A DNA stretch of 64,000 bases from Aureimonas sp. ME7 (GCF_903970965.1 NZ_CAJCKW010000003.1:372001-436000); one strand, 5' to 3'. Shown: positions 36,783 through 45,744, numbered from the stretch's first letter. Notes: generated by a model not told the origin, from the sequence alone. Made by a program: numbers and translations.

Positions 36783-37648
36783 GCAGGCGTCGCCGGCTCG
36801 GACGCGCGCGGTGCGTAGGCGCGAGGTCTGGCCGAGGCCATCGCCCATAGGCCGATCGCCAGCATCGGCAGCGAAAGCACCATGCCCATGGTGAGCCAGC
36901 CCGTTCCCAGGAGATAGCCGAGCTGCGCGTCGGGCAGGCGAAAGAACTCCACGAAGATGCGGGCCGCGCCGTAGAGGAGGAGGAAGGCGCCGCCGACGAG
37001 GCGTGGGCGCCCAAGGGCCCCGAAATGGTGCGTCAGGATGCGCAGGAGGAGAAACAGGACGATGCCTTCCAGCCCTGCCTCGTAGAGCTGCGAAGGGTGT
37101 CGCGGCTCGGGGCCGGCCAGCGGAAAGGCCATCGCCCAGGGCACGTCCGAGGGGGCGCCCCACAGCTCGCCGTTGATGAAGTTGGCGATACGTCCGAAGA
37201 ACAGGCCGAAGGGCACGGAAGCGGCGACGACATCGATCAGGCTGAACAGCGGCACCTTATGGGTCCGGCAGAACAGAGCCATCGCCACCACGACGCCGAG
37301 AAGACCGCCGTGGAACGACATGCCCCCTTCCCAGACGCGCAAGGCGGACAGCGGGTCGGCCGCGACGCGCTCGAAGTCGTAGAAGAAGATGGAGCCGAGC
37401 CGCCCGCCCGCCACGATGCCGATCGTGATCCAGACGATGAAGTCGTCGATATCGGCCTTGGTGATCGGCGACACGCCGTTCGGCCAAAGCCGGGCGCTGC
37501 CCACGAGATGGCGCCCGTAGAGCCAGCCGCACAGAATGCCCGCGACATAGGCGAGGCCGTACCAGCGAAGCGCGATCGGACCGATCTGCAGGAACACCGG
37601 GTCGATCGCGGGATAGGCGAGAACGCCGAGGAGGGCTGAGGCTGTCAT
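36779..37648 (-). CDS. lgt: Phosphatidylglycerol-prolipoprotein diacylglyceryl transferase
   Basis: 289 residues, about seven membrane spans. Transfers a diacylglyceryl group to the lipobox Cys of prolipoproteins. The signature GRIANFINGELWG with the catalytic Arg is present, as are WEGGMSFHGGLLG and HPSQLYEAGLEG. AGAGAA lies ahead of ATG 37648. First gene of lgt-midA-pgeF-(M24). Needed for lipoproteins such as the small one at 48432. Confidence 0.96.
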   Translation of the reverse strand: MTASALLGVLAYPAIDPVFLQIGPIALRWYGLAYVAGILCGWLYGRHLVGSARLWPNGVSPITKADIDDFIVWITIGIVAGGRLGSIFFYDFERVAADPLSALRVWEGGMSFHGGLLGVVVAMALFCRTHKVPLFSLIDVVAASVPFGLFFGRIANFINGELWGAPSDVPWAMAFPLAGPEPRHPSQLYEAGLEGIVLFLLLRILTHHFGALGRPRLVGGAFLLLYGAARIFVEFFRLPDAQLGYLLGTGWLTMGMVLSLPMLAIGLWAMASARPRAYAPRASEPATPA

Positions 37649-37799
37649 GGCGTTCTCTTTGGCAGGGCTCGCGAGGGCACGTCGGACCTTCGAATGCGCC
37701 GGGGCGGGCGCCCGGGTCAAGCGGAAGGGCGCTCCATTGCCAAGGGGAAGCCGAGAGCCTACCTCCAGCGAAGCCTTTCCCCCCGCGATGGAGCGCACG

Positions 37800-38072
37800 A
37801 TGACCGAACGAGGCCCGAACCGCATGCTGGACGAGTTCGCCCGCGTGATGACCGATGCCGCCGGGGCCGCCCAAGGCGTGCGCCGCGAGATGGAGACCGT
37901 GTTCCGGGCGCAGGGCGAGCGCCTGATCAACGGGCTCGACCTCGTGCAGCGCGAGGAGTTCGAAGCCGTGCGCGAGATGGCGACGCGCGCCCGCGTCGAG
38001 AACGAAGCGCTTAAGAAGCGCATTTCCGACCTCGAAGCCCGTCTCGGAACGGCCGGCTCCAACGGCCTCTGA
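37800..38072 (+). CDS. ubiK: Ubiquinone biosynthesis accessory factor UbiK
   Basis: 90 residues from ATG 37800 (GGAGC ahead); ATG 37788 is an alternative. It has the BMFP layout: MLDEFARVMTDAAGAAQGVR, then ERLINGLDLVQREEFEAVRE and a coiled-coil end (ENEALKKRISDLEARL). Helps assemble the soluble Ubi complex on lipids. Divergent from lgt. Confidence 0.85.
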   Translation: MTERGPNRMLDEFARVMTDAAGAAQGVRREMETVFRAQGERLINGLDLVQREEFEAVREMATRARVENEALKKRISDLEARLGTAGSNGL

Positions 38073-38076
38073 CGGC

Positions 38077-38085
38077 TTATCCACA
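38077..38085 (+). promoter_or_regulatory. Single perfect DnaA box
   Basis: TTATCCACA, the consensus DnaA box, begins five bases after the ubiK stop. A second weaker TGCACAGG lies at 38091. One box is not an origin; a titration or regulatory site is possible. Confidence 0.35.
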
Positions 38086-38391
38086 GGCCATGCACAGGTT
38101 TCTCGAGGCCTGTCGTCGCCGTGTCGGATTCGGAAAGTCGTGAGCGCTGAATCGCTTAAGCATCGGGCGGGCGCCGGCGCGACACCGCGCCGCCCGCTCA
38201 AATCTTAAAAAGCCGTTTCCGCCCCTGGAAACCCGACTCCGCGTCGATACACTGATTCATAAGGGTGATTCGCCACGGCGGCGGTCTTCCGGGATGCGGA
38301 ACAGGGGTCTTACGAGGAATTCGACCCCCGGCGGTGGAGCGTATGCGGCGCTTCCTCGACCCTGCATCCGATGCGGCTTGAGGAACGACAG

Positions 38392-38892
38392 ATGCAACTC
38401 GGGGAATTGGAATTTCGGCGGCAGTCCCATCCGGTGGACGTGATCGAACTCGTCGCCTCCGACCACGACTGGTCGTTCGAGCGGCCCTGCGACGACGAGA
38501 TCGCGGTGTCCGTGCGCGGCGACTGGACGGATTATTCGGTGTCCTTTTCCTGGATGGAGGCGTCCGAGGCGCTGCATCTGGGATGCGCCTTCACGCTGAA
38601 GGTTCCGGTCCGGCGGCAGGTCGAGGTGCTGCGCCTCCTGTCGCGGATCAACGAACAGCTCGTTCTTGGCCATTTCGACCTGTGGGCGGACGAAGGCGCG
38701 GTGATGTTCCGCCATGCGCTTCTTCTGTCGGGCGGCGTCCAGCCGACCAACCAGCAGGCCGAGCGGCTTCTCTCCGTCGCGCTGGAAGCCTGCGAGCGAT
38801 ACTATCAGGCTTTCCAGTTCGTCGTCTGGGCGGAAAAGAGCGTCGACGAAGCCATGGCCTATGCCGTGTTCGACACGGTCGGCAGCGCGTGA
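38392..38892 (+). CDS. YbjN domain protein
   Basis: 166 residues from ATG 38392, chosen because GAGGAA stands six bases ahead; an ATG at 38371 has no such site. The YbjN fold is seen in LGCAFTLKVPVRRQVEVLRL, INEQLVLGHFDLWADEGAVM and FRHALLLSGGVQPTNQQAER. YbjN proteins are chaperone-like type III secretion-fold proteins tied to stress and motility in other bacteria. Its stop overlaps the proC start as GTGA. Confidence 0.85.
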   Translation: MQLGELEFRRQSHPVDVIELVASDHDWSFERPCDDEIAVSVRGDWTDYSVSFSWMEASEALHLGCAFTLKVPVRRQVEVLRLLSRINEQLVLGHFDLWADEGAVMFRHALLLSGGVQPTNQQAERLLSVALEACERYYQAFQFVVWAEKSVDEAMAYAVFDTVGSA

Positions 38893-39707
38893 GCCGGATG
38901 GCGCCGGTCGGCCGGCTGCTTCTGGTCGGCGGCGGCAACATGGGCGGCGCGATGCTGGGCGGCTGGATCGAGCAGGGGCTCGATCCGCGCTCGGTGACGA
39001 TCCTCGATCCGAACCCGTCGCCCGCCCTTGCCCCGCTTCTGGAGCAGGGCATCGGGCACGTGACGACGGCACCGGGCGAGGCGCAGGACGTGGTGATCCT
39101 TGCGGTGAAGCCGCAGATCATGGACGCGGCCCTGCCGCCGCTCCTGCCGGCCTTGAAGCCGGAAACGCTGGTGATCTCGGTCGCCGCCGGGCGAACCGTC
39201 GCCTTCGTCGAAGAGCGTCTCGGCGAGCGCGCTGTGGTGCGCGCCATGCCCAACACGCCGGCGCTGATCGGGCGCGGCATCACCGGTGCCTTTGCCAACG
39301 CGCGCGTCAGCGCCGGGCTGCGGCAGACGGCGGGCGATCTTCTGGGCGCCAGCGGGCCGGTGGAGTGGGTGGCGTCGGAGGACGATATCGACCGCGTCAC
39401 CGCCGTGTCGGGCAGCGGCCCCGCCTATGTCTTCCTTCTGGCCGAGGCCTTGGCACAGGCCGGGGTCGAGGCGGGGCTAGAGCCCGAACTCGCCATGCGC
39501 CTTGCGCGCCACACGGTGGCCGGAGCCGGTGAGCTGATGATCCGCTCCGCGGACGAGCCGGCGCAGCTGCGGCGCAACGTGACCTCGCCCAGGGGCACCA
39601 CGGAAGCCGCTCTCAGCGTATTGATGGCCGATGGCAGCCTCGCTGATCTGATGACACGCGCCGTGGAGGCCGCCCGCGCCCGTGCGGTCGAACTTTCCAA
39701 GGCTTGA
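38889..39707 (+). CDS. proC: Pyrroline-5-carboxylate reductase
   Basis: 272 residues from GTG 38889 (overlapping the ybjN stop); ATG 38898 is possible. The last step of proline synthesis. NADPH-binding LLLVGGGNMGGAMLGGWIEQ is followed by VVRAMPNTPALIGRGITGA, and the C-terminal dimer domain begins ASEDDIDRVTAVSGSGPAYV and ends with NVTSPRGTTEAAL, all diagnostic. Confidence 0.95.
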   Translation: MSRMAPVGRLLLVGGGNMGGAMLGGWIEQGLDPRSVTILDPNPSPALAPLLEQGIGHVTTAPGEAQDVVILAVKPQIMDAALPPLLPALKPETLVISVAAGRTVAFVEERLGERAVVRAMPNTPALIGRGITGAFANARVSAGLRQTAGDLLGASGPVEWVASEDDIDRVTAVSGSGPAYVFLLAEALAQAGVEAGLEPELAMRLARHTVAGAGELMIRSADEPAQLRRNVTSPRGTTEAALSVLMADGSLADLMTRAVEAARARAVELSKA

Positions 39708-39711
39708 GCCG

Positions 39712-40071
39712 ATGACGAGCGATACCGCACCGGCCGACACGATCGGTTTCGACGACTTCCTGAAGGTGGATATCCGCGTCGGGACGATCGTCTCCGCCGA
39801 GCCCTTTCCCGAAGCGCGCAAGCCTGCGTTTCGTCTCGTCATCGATTTCGGACCCGAGATCGGACGCAAGAAGTCGTCGGCACAGATCACCGTTCGCCAT
39901 TCGCTCGACGAGCTCGTGGGGCGGCAGGTGATGGCCGTGGTCAACTTCCCGGCGCGCCAGATCGGCCCGATGCGCTCCGAGGTGCTGACGCTGGGCTTTC
40001 CCGACGATGAGGGGAACGTGGTCCTCGCCGCTCTCAGCCAGCCCGTGCCGAACGGCGGCCGCCTCTTCTAG
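39712..40071 (+). CDS. csaA: CsaA-type tRNA-binding protein
   Basis: 119 residues. It opens with FDDFLKVDIRVGTIVSAEPF and ends with LGFPDDEGNVVLAALSQPVP and NGGRLF, the EMAP-II/CsaA OB-fold of small secretion-chaperone-like, tRNA-binding proteins. Lies 4 bases after proC, so the three genes ybjN-proC-csaA form one unit. Converges on the histidine kinase gene. Confidence 0.9.
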   Translation: MTSDTAPADTIGFDDFLKVDIRVGTIVSAEPFPEARKPAFRLVIDFGPEIGRKKSSAQITVRHSLDELVGRQVMAVVNFPARQIGPMRSEVLTLGFPDDEGNVVLAALSQPVPNGGRLF

Positions 40072-40081
40072 GGCTTTCGGT

Positions 40082-41527
40082 TCAGGCCGGCACGCGAACC
40101 ATCGCCTTCAGTCCGCCCAGGGCGGATTCCGACAGGAGGATGTCGCCCCCATGGCTGCGCGCGATGTCGCGCGCGATGGCGAGGCCGAGGCCTGTGCCGC
40201 CGGCGTCGATGTTGCGCGCCTCGTCGAGCCGGAAGAAGGGCTTGAACACCTCCTCGCGCTGGTTCGCCTCGATGCCCGGCCCGTCGTCCTCGACCGAGAC
40301 GCTGAGCCAGCGATCGTCGTGGCGCGCGAGAAGCCGCACCGCCTGCCCGTGGCGCATGGCGTTGGCGACAAGATTGTTGAGGCAGCGCGTGAACGCGTCC
40401 GGCCGAACGGTGACGAGCGGATCGCCGGCGATCTCGGTTTCGATCGTGCAGTTCTTCAACGCCGCTTCGCTCTCGAACCGTAGGAACAGGCGCTCCAGGT
40501 CGAGCTCGCCGACCTCCTCGCCGCCTTCCCCCTTGGCGAAGGCGAGGTAGCCTTCCAGCATGCGGCCCATCTCGTCGACGTCGTGTTCGAGTTCGCGCCG
40601 ATCCTCGCCGTCTTCCAGAAGCACCAACTGCAGCCGGAAGCGCGTCAGAACAGTGCGAAGATCGTGGCTGACGCCGTTGAGCATCTGCGTGCGCTGCTCG
40701 ATCTGACGCTCGATCCGGTCGCGCATCTGGATGAAGGCGAGCGACGCGCGCCGTACCTCGGAAGCGCCGCGAACGCGAAAGTCCGTCGGCATCGGCTGCC
40801 CGCGCCCGAACCCTTCCGCGGCCTGGGCGAGCTTCTGGATCGGACGGATCTGGTTGCGCAGGAACAGGATGGCGATCAGGATCAGCACCAGCGAGGTGCC
40901 CACCATCCAGACTAGGAAGATATGGCTGTTGGAGGCGTAGGCCGAGTTGCGCGGCGCGAAGATGCGCAGCATGTGGTCGGGCAACTGGATGCGAATTTCA
41001 ACGATGCGCGATTCGCCCACCGTATCGATCCAGAATGGCCGGTTGATGCGCTGGGTGATCTCTTCCGACAGGATGCCGTCGAGAATGTTGAAGAAGGGCT
41101 TGGGCGCGGGGGCGGGAAGCGGTTCGCTCGGCAGGACGAGAACGTTCAGCCCCAGCCGGTCGCGTGCGATGCGGGTGACGTCCGAGAAGGTCGGATCGGC
41201 CGGATAGGTCTCGATCATGTCGATCACGGCCGCGATGTCCTGGACCACGGCGGCCGACAGTCGCTGCGTCACAGTCTGCCAGTGTCGCTCCATGAAGACG
41301 AAGGCGACCACGGACTGAAGCAGCACCATCGGCGCGATGATGATGATCAGCGAGCGGGCGTAAAGGCCTTTGGGCGTGCGCCGCGAGATGGCGCGCCGGA
41401 TTCGCCGAAAGCCGGATCGGATCAGGGTCGGGAGCGGCGAACGGTCGGCCGGCTCGTCGCCGGCCAGCGGCGGCCCCAGCACGAGCTTTCCGCCCGGCGC
41501 GCGCGCTTCGTGGGTCTCAGTCGACAT
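40082..41527 (-). CDS. EnvZ-type sensor histidine kinase
   Basis: 481 residues. Two membrane spans (about 58-78 and 203-223) flank a periplasmic region of about 125 residues; then a HAMP domain (RNQIRPIQKLAQAAEGFGRG), the phospho-acceptor His288 in GVSHDLRTVLTRFRLQL, and the ATPase with N box NNLVANAMRHG, DDGPGI and GGTGLGLAI. Overlaps the response-regulator gene by 11 bases, so the two form a pair. The signal is not known. Confidence 0.93.
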   Translation of the reverse strand: MSTETHEARAPGGKLVLGPPLAGDEPADRSPLPTLIRSGFRRIRRAISRRTPKGLYARSLIIIIAPMVLLQSVVAFVFMERHWQTVTQRLSAAVVQDIAAVIDMIETYPADPTFSDVTRIARDRLGLNVLVLPSEPLPAPAPKPFFNILDGILSEEITQRINRPFWIDTVGESRIVEIRIQLPDHMLRIFAPRNSAYASNSHIFLVWMVGTSLVLILIAILFLRNQIRPIQKLAQAAEGFGRGQPMPTDFRVRGASEVRRASLAFIQMRDRIERQIEQRTQMLNGVSHDLRTVLTRFRLQLVLLEDGEDRRELEHDVDEMGRMLEGYLAFAKGEGGEEVGELDLERLFLRFESEAALKNCTIETEIAGDPLVTVRPDAFTRCLNNLVANAMRHGQAVRLLARHDDRWLSVSVEDDGPGIEANQREEVFKPFFRLDEARNIDAGGTGLGLAIARDIARSHGGDILLSESALGGLKAMVRVPA

Positions 41528-42230
41528 TCAGCCGGTAGCCGATGCCGCGAACCGTCTGGAGCCAGAGCGGGTTGGCGGGATCGCTCTCGATCTTGCGGCG
41601 AAGGCGGTTGATCTGGACGTCCACCGTCCGCTCGCCGACCTCGGCCTCGTTGGTGAGAAGGTCCTGGCGCGGGATCGTGTCGCCGGCCTTCTGGGCGAAC
41701 TGGGCCATGATCTCCTGTTCGCGCTCGGTCAGACGGATGATCTCGACGCCCCGCTTCAGCTCCTTGCGCGACAGGGAAAAGGAGAACGGGCCGAAGCGCA
41801 CGTGCTCGACCTTCTGGAGCGGCGCCGCGTTGCCGCGCTTCAAGATATTGTTGATGCGAAGGAGAAGCTCGCGCGGGTCGAAGGGCTTGGCGAGATAGTC
41901 GTCGGCGCCCGCCTCCAGCCCGAGGATCCGGTCGTCGGTTTCCGATCGCGCCGTCAGCATGAGGATCGGGATGTCGCGATGGGGCGAGATCGAGCGCACG
42001 AGGTCGAGCCCGCTTTCGCCCGGCATCATCACGTCGACGATCAGGAGATCGAACTCGAGCCCCTGGAGGATGCGGCGCGCCTCGGCCGCGTCGGCGGCCA
42101 CCGACACGCGAAAGCGCCGCTCGCTGAGGAAACGCGACAGCAGGCTGCGGATGCGCCGGTCGTCGTCGATCACCAGGAGATGGGGCGCGTCGTCGAGCGA
42201 TTCGATCGCCGGGGTCTCGTCCAGACTCAT
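41517..42230 (-). CDS. petR: OmpR-family response regulator, PetR-like
   Basis: 237 residues. Receiver domain with phospho-acceptor Asp66 (LLIVDVMMPGESGLDLV) and AKPFDPRELLLRI, then a winged-helix output ending QLTVRGIGYRL-like WLQTVRGIGYRLNVD. The order MarR, then this regulator is that of petP-petR, first seen near petABC of Rhodobacter capsulatus. Here petABC is about 14 kb away. Coupled to petP by a 4-base overlap. The name rests on family likeness. Confidence 0.85.
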   Translation of the reverse strand: MSLDETPAIESLDDAPHLLVIDDDRRIRSLLSRFLSERRFRVSVAADAAEARRILQGLEFDLLIVDVMMPGESGLDLVRSISPHRDIPILMLTARSETDDRILGLEAGADDYLAKPFDPRELLLRINNILKRGNAAPLQKVEHVRFGPFSFSLSRKELKRGVEIIRLTEREQEIMAQFAQKAGDTIPRQDLLTNEAEVGERTVDVQINRLRRKIESDPANPLWLQTVRGIGYRLNVD

Positions 42231-42772
42231 GTTCGCGGTGTTTCCTTTCCGATGCCCTTGCGGGAGAACCAGTCCCGCGTCGCCTTGCGGTCGGTGCCCA
42301 TCTCGAGGAGAAAGTCGTTCACCAGGCGCGGATCGTCGAGGGCCGCGGCACGAAAGGCCGCATCGATCCGCCGCCCCTGCGCCTGGGACAGTTCAAGCGT
42401 GAGAGCGCGCCCTTTTCGTGTGGGATAGAGACGACGTTGCCGCCGGTCGTCGCTGCCCGGAACCTGGGCGATGAAGCCGTCGTCCATCAACTGTCTGAGA
42501 ACGCGCGACAGGGACTGCTTGGTGATCTGCAGAAGTTCCAGGATCTCCGCGATCGTCATGCCCGGGTCACGGTTGACGAAGTGGAGGATGCGGTGGTGCG
42601 CCCGGCCGAACCCGTATCGCTCCAGGATGGAATCTGCGTCTCCGGTGAATTCGCGATAGGCGAAGAAGAACAGCTCGATCAGCCGGAAATCCAGCTCGCC
42701 CCGCGTCGGCAAAGGCTCCTCCACGATATCGGTGGAGTCCGGGGAGAGGGAGGCGTTCAAAAGCGAATCCAT
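42227..42772 (-). CDS. petP: MarR-family regulator, PetP-like
   Basis: 181 residues. A winged-helix MarR fold: AHHRILHFVNRDPGMTIAEI, then LLQITKQSLSRVLRQLMDDG (recognition helix) and DRRQRRLYPTRKGRAL (wing). First gene of a petP-petR-kinase unit, translationally coupled. A conserved pair in Hyphomicrobiales; target genes cannot be read from this window. Confidence 0.85.
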   Translation of the reverse strand: MDSLLNASLSPDSTDIVEEPLPTRGELDFRLIELFFFAYREFTGDADSILERYGFGRAHHRILHFVNRDPGMTIAEILELLQITKQSLSRVLRQLMDDGFIAQVPGSDDRRQRRLYPTRKGRALTLELSQAQGRRIDAAFRAAALDDPRLVNDFLLEMGTDRKATRDWFSRKGIGKETPRT

Positions 42773-43051
42773 CGAATTAGGTCAGTAGTGTTGACGTATC
42801 TCGGTTCTATTGTTACACCCTTGCACACGGTCGGGAACAGGTGTCGAGGCGCCGTCCCGGTTTTGGAACCGCCGATTTTGAAGGCCCTTTCGAAGCTCCG
42901 CCGTAATTTCAGCCTATGATCGGCTCACCCAAGAGATGAGTATGGATCATGCCGCCGCAACCCGGGGCGGCTGGGAGGGTCAGGCGTATCGCCGGGTTCG
43001 ATACGCACCGATGTCAGGAAAGGGCGCCCCTTCGGGCGCGATCACCAAGCG

Positions 43052-43942
43052 ATGAGCAGCGTTCCCTTCGACCAAATGGACGGCCAGATCTGGTACAACG
43101 GCGAATTCGTGGCGTGGAAGGATGCCAAGGTTCACGTGCTGACGCACGGCCTGCATTATGCCAGCGCCGTATTCGAAGGTGAGCGCGCCTATGGCGGCGA
43201 GATCTTCAAGCTGCGCGAGCACACCGACCGCCTGATCGCGTCGGGCCGCGTCCTCGGTTTCGAAGTTCCCTACAGCGCGGACGAGATCGACGCCGCTTGC
43301 AACGAGCTTCTCCGTCGCCAGGGCTTTTCCGACGCCTATGTGCGGCCGATCGCGTGGCGCGGGTCGGAATCGATGGGCGTTTCGGCGCAGAAGAACCGGA
43401 TCAACCTTGCCATCGCCATCTGGCAATGGCCGAGCTATTTCGATCCCGAGCAGCGCATGAAAGGCATTCGCCTGGATATGGCCGAGTATCGCCGGCCGGA
43501 CCCGCGCACCGCCCCGTCCAAAGCCAAGGCGGCCGGTCTCTACATGATCTGCACGATCTCCAAGCACGCCGCGGAAGCCAAGGGCTACGCCGACGCCCTG
43601 ATGCTCGATTGGCGCGGCCAAGTGGCGGAAGCCACCGGGGCCAACGTCTTCTTCGTCAAGGACGGCGTGATCCATACGCCCGATCCAGACTGCTTTCTCG
43701 ACGGCATCACCCGCCGCACCGTGATCGAGCTCGCCAAGCGGCGCGGCTACGAGGTGCAGGTGCGCGCGATCCAGCCGGAGGAGATGGAAGGCTTCACCGA
43801 GTGCTTCCTCTGCGGCACCGCTGCCGAGGTGACGCCGGTCGCCGAGATCGGCCCTTATCGCTTCACGCCCGGCGACATCACGCGCCGGCTGGTGGAGGAC
43901 TATGCCGCCGAAGTGCAGCCGAAGCGGATGGCGGCCGAGTAG
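43052..43942 (+). CDS. ilvE: Branched-chain amino acid aminotransferase
   Basis: 296 residues. A fold-type IV PLP enzyme for Val, Leu and Ile. PLP Lys159 lies in PSKAKAAGLYM. Early WYNGEFVAWKDAKVHVLTHG and HYASAVFEGERAYGG, and later EATGANVFFVKDG and GITRRTVIEL, are diagnostic. Together with leuA it serves leucine synthesis, though the two are 40 kb apart. The promoter region (42773-43051) has TTGACG at 42792 as a possible -35. A terminator follows at 43971. Confidence 0.95.
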   Translation: MSSVPFDQMDGQIWYNGEFVAWKDAKVHVLTHGLHYASAVFEGERAYGGEIFKLREHTDRLIASGRVLGFEVPYSADEIDAACNELLRRQGFSDAYVRPIAWRGSESMGVSAQKNRINLAIAIWQWPSYFDPEQRMKGIRLDMAEYRRPDPRTAPSKAKAAGLYMICTISKHAAEAKGYADALMLDWRGQVAEATGANVFFVKDGVIHTPDPDCFLDGITRRTVIELAKRRGYEVQVRAIQPEEMEGFTECFLCGTAAEVTPVAEIGPYRFTPGDITRRLVEDYAAEVQPKRMAAE

Positions 43943-43970
43943 CTTCCGTCCTCCGACTTCGAAATCTCCA

Positions 43971-43997
43971 AGGCCCGCTCCCGCAGCGGGCCTTTTT
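43971..43997 (+). terminator. Intrinsic terminator after ilvE
   Basis: 9-bp stem AGGCCCGCT (43971-43979) with AGCGGGCCT (43985-43993), loop CCCGC, then a T run. Confidence 0.93.
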
Positions 43998-44057
43998 CGT
44001 TGGCTTGAGGCCGGTCGGACGCTACCTCCCTGCCGACCCCAACGATGGTTCCTTTCC

Positions 44058-44699
44058 ATGACCCTTTCCGCCGAGATCGTTCCCGTCACCCCGTTCCAAC
44101 AGAACTGCTGTCTTCTCTTCGACGACGGGGAGGGGCGTCCGGCGGTGGTGGTGGATCCCGGCGGCGACGTCGATCGCATTCTCGATACCGTTCGCGCCCG
44201 GAACCTGAACGTCGAAGCGATCTGGCTGACCCATGGCCATATCGACCATGCCGGCGGCGCGATGGATCTGAAGGATGCGCTCGGCGTCGAGATCGTCGGC
44301 CCGCACCGCGCCGATGCCATGCTGCTCGATCGGCTCGAGGATCAGGCGCGCATGTTCGGCCTGCCGGGCGCGGTGCGCAACTGCGTGCCCGACCGCTGGC
44401 TCGAGGACGGCGACACGCTTTCCCTCGGATCGCATGTCTTCCAGGTCATTCATGCACCGGGGCACGCGCCGGGGCATGTCGTGTTCTTCCAGCCCGAAGC
44501 CAAGTTCCTGCATGCCGGCGACGTTCTCTTCGCCGGCTCGATCGGTCGCACCGACCTGCCGGGCGGCGACGGAGCGCAATTGATCGCTACCATTCGCGAC
44601 AAGATCCTGCCGCTCGGCGACGATGTGGGCTTCATCTGCGGCCATGGCCCCGGCAGCCGGCTCGGGGTCGAGCGGCGGACCAACCCGTTTCTGGTGTAG
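44058..44699 (+). CDS. Metallo-beta-lactamase-fold hydrolase (glyoxalase II-like)
   Basis: 213 residues. The zinc motif is LTHGHIDHAGG (His59, His61, Asp63, His64); a later HAPGHAPGH and HAGDVLFAGSIGRTDLPGG, and closing GHGPGS with its His, complete the ligands. This matches the YcbL-type group of small glyoxalase II-like proteins. Substrate not established. Single gene after the ilvE terminator. Confidence 0.9.
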   Translation: MTLSAEIVPVTPFQQNCCLLFDDGEGRPAVVVDPGGDVDRILDTVRARNLNVEAIWLTHGHIDHAGGAMDLKDALGVEIVGPHRADAMLLDRLEDQARMFGLPGAVRNCVPDRWLEDGDTLSLGSHVFQVIHAPGHAPGHVVFFQPEAKFLHAGDVLFAGSIGRTDLPGGDGAQLIATIRDKILPLGDDVGFICGHGPGSRLGVERRTNPFLV

Positions 44700-44727
44700 G
44701 GATCGGAGCCTCGGCCGGCGGACGCTC

Positions 44728-45555
44728 TCAGCGCTCGCCGGTGCAGAAGCGCCGCTTGCCCGCCTCGTCGAGATAGGTGCCGAGCGAAGCGTCAAAGGTC
44801 GGATAGCGCGCGACGCAGTCGCGCAGCCAATCGGGCGTCCAGGGTTCGAGGAACGAGAGCGCTTCCGGCCGGGGGGCGGGGACGACGGGCGAGGGCTCTT
44901 CCGCGACGGGGCCGGGTGCCTCGATCCGAGGTTCGGGCGCTCTCGCATCCGGGTCCGGCGCGAGGGCGGGGCGCTCGTCGGGATCGGGATAGACCGTGAC
45001 GGCGCGCTCCTGCGCGCTCAAGGCAGCATAGGGCGTCTCGCTTAGTTCTGCTTGAGGACCCCGGTCGGACCCGGCCAAGCCGCGATAGTCCGGTGCGATG
45101 CGGATGATTCTGGCGGGACCGAGTTCCACGACATCCAGACCATCGGGACCGTAAGGGCGCCTGTCGAGGCGCGCCGACGCGATGTCGACGATCTTCGGGC
45201 CCGCCGGCACCGACGCACGAGCGCCTGGGAGCTCGGCCGCGCCCCCGCCTATGACGACGACGGAGGGCGAAACGGAAGCACCGGACGTGCCGTAATAGGA
45301 GTCGGCCTCGATCGCGCCCCCGAACGTCGAGACCTCGGTGACCGACCGGCTTGTGCCTCGGTAGCTTTGCCTTTCATGCCTGTTCGCGATGCGGTCGTGC
45401 CGCCGCGGCAAGCTCCTGGACCAATTGTTCGCTCGCACGTCGCTGACGGCGGGGCTGCCGTGGCCGAAACGATCCAGCCGGAACGCGGCATCCTCGTTGG
45501 CTAGGGCAGGCGAGGCAGCCAGCAAAGTGGCGAGCGCGAAAAGATGCGACTTCAT
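44728..45555 (-). CDS. Exported protein with BA14K-like C-terminal domain
   Basis: 275 residues from ATG 45555. A signal peptide (MKSHLFALATLLAASPALA) leads to a variable region rich in Arg, Ser and Gly, then a Pro/Glu/Ala-rich stretch of about 50 residues, and a last segment DWLRDCVARYPTFDASLGTY ending in RRFC. The Cys...RY.(S/T)FD...GTY...C pattern is that of BA14K, a Brucella lectin-like antigen. Likely a periplasmic or surface protein. Transcribed alone, after the cold-shock gene on the same strand. Confidence 0.75.
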   Translation of the reverse strand: MKSHLFALATLLAASPALANEDAAFRLDRFGHGSPAVSDVRANNWSRSLPRRHDRIANRHERQSYRGTSRSVTEVSTFGGAIEADSYYGTSGASVSPSVVVIGGGAAELPGARASVPAGPKIVDIASARLDRRPYGPDGLDVVELGPARIIRIAPDYRGLAGSDRGPQAELSETPYAALSAQERAVTVYPDPDERPALAPDPDARAPEPRIEAPGPVAEEPSPVVPAPRPEALSFLEPWTPDWLRDCVARYPTFDASLGTYLDEAGKRRFCTGER

Positions 45556-45651
45556 GGGCGGCTCGCACTGTTCATCATTTGGTAACGATGTTGTGCAATG
45601 CGCCGCCCAAGTCAAACCGGCGAGGGCGAAGTCTTAAGACTTGGTAAACGC

Positions 45652-45688
45652 ATCGAGGGCCCGGCGAACGATCCGCCGGGCCCTCGAT
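45652..45688 (-). terminator. Stem-loop after the cold-shock gene
   Basis: Perfect 15-bp arms ATCGAGGGCCCGGCG (45652-45666) and 45674-45688, 7-base loop, just downstream of the minus-strand cspA. Beyond it lies the palindrome AAGTCTTAAGACTT at 45629-45642. Confidence 0.8.
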
Positions 45689-45744
45689 CTGAAAGGTTGG
45701 TACGTTCGAGATGCTATTCCCGGACGCTTCCGACGTCGGGAAGT

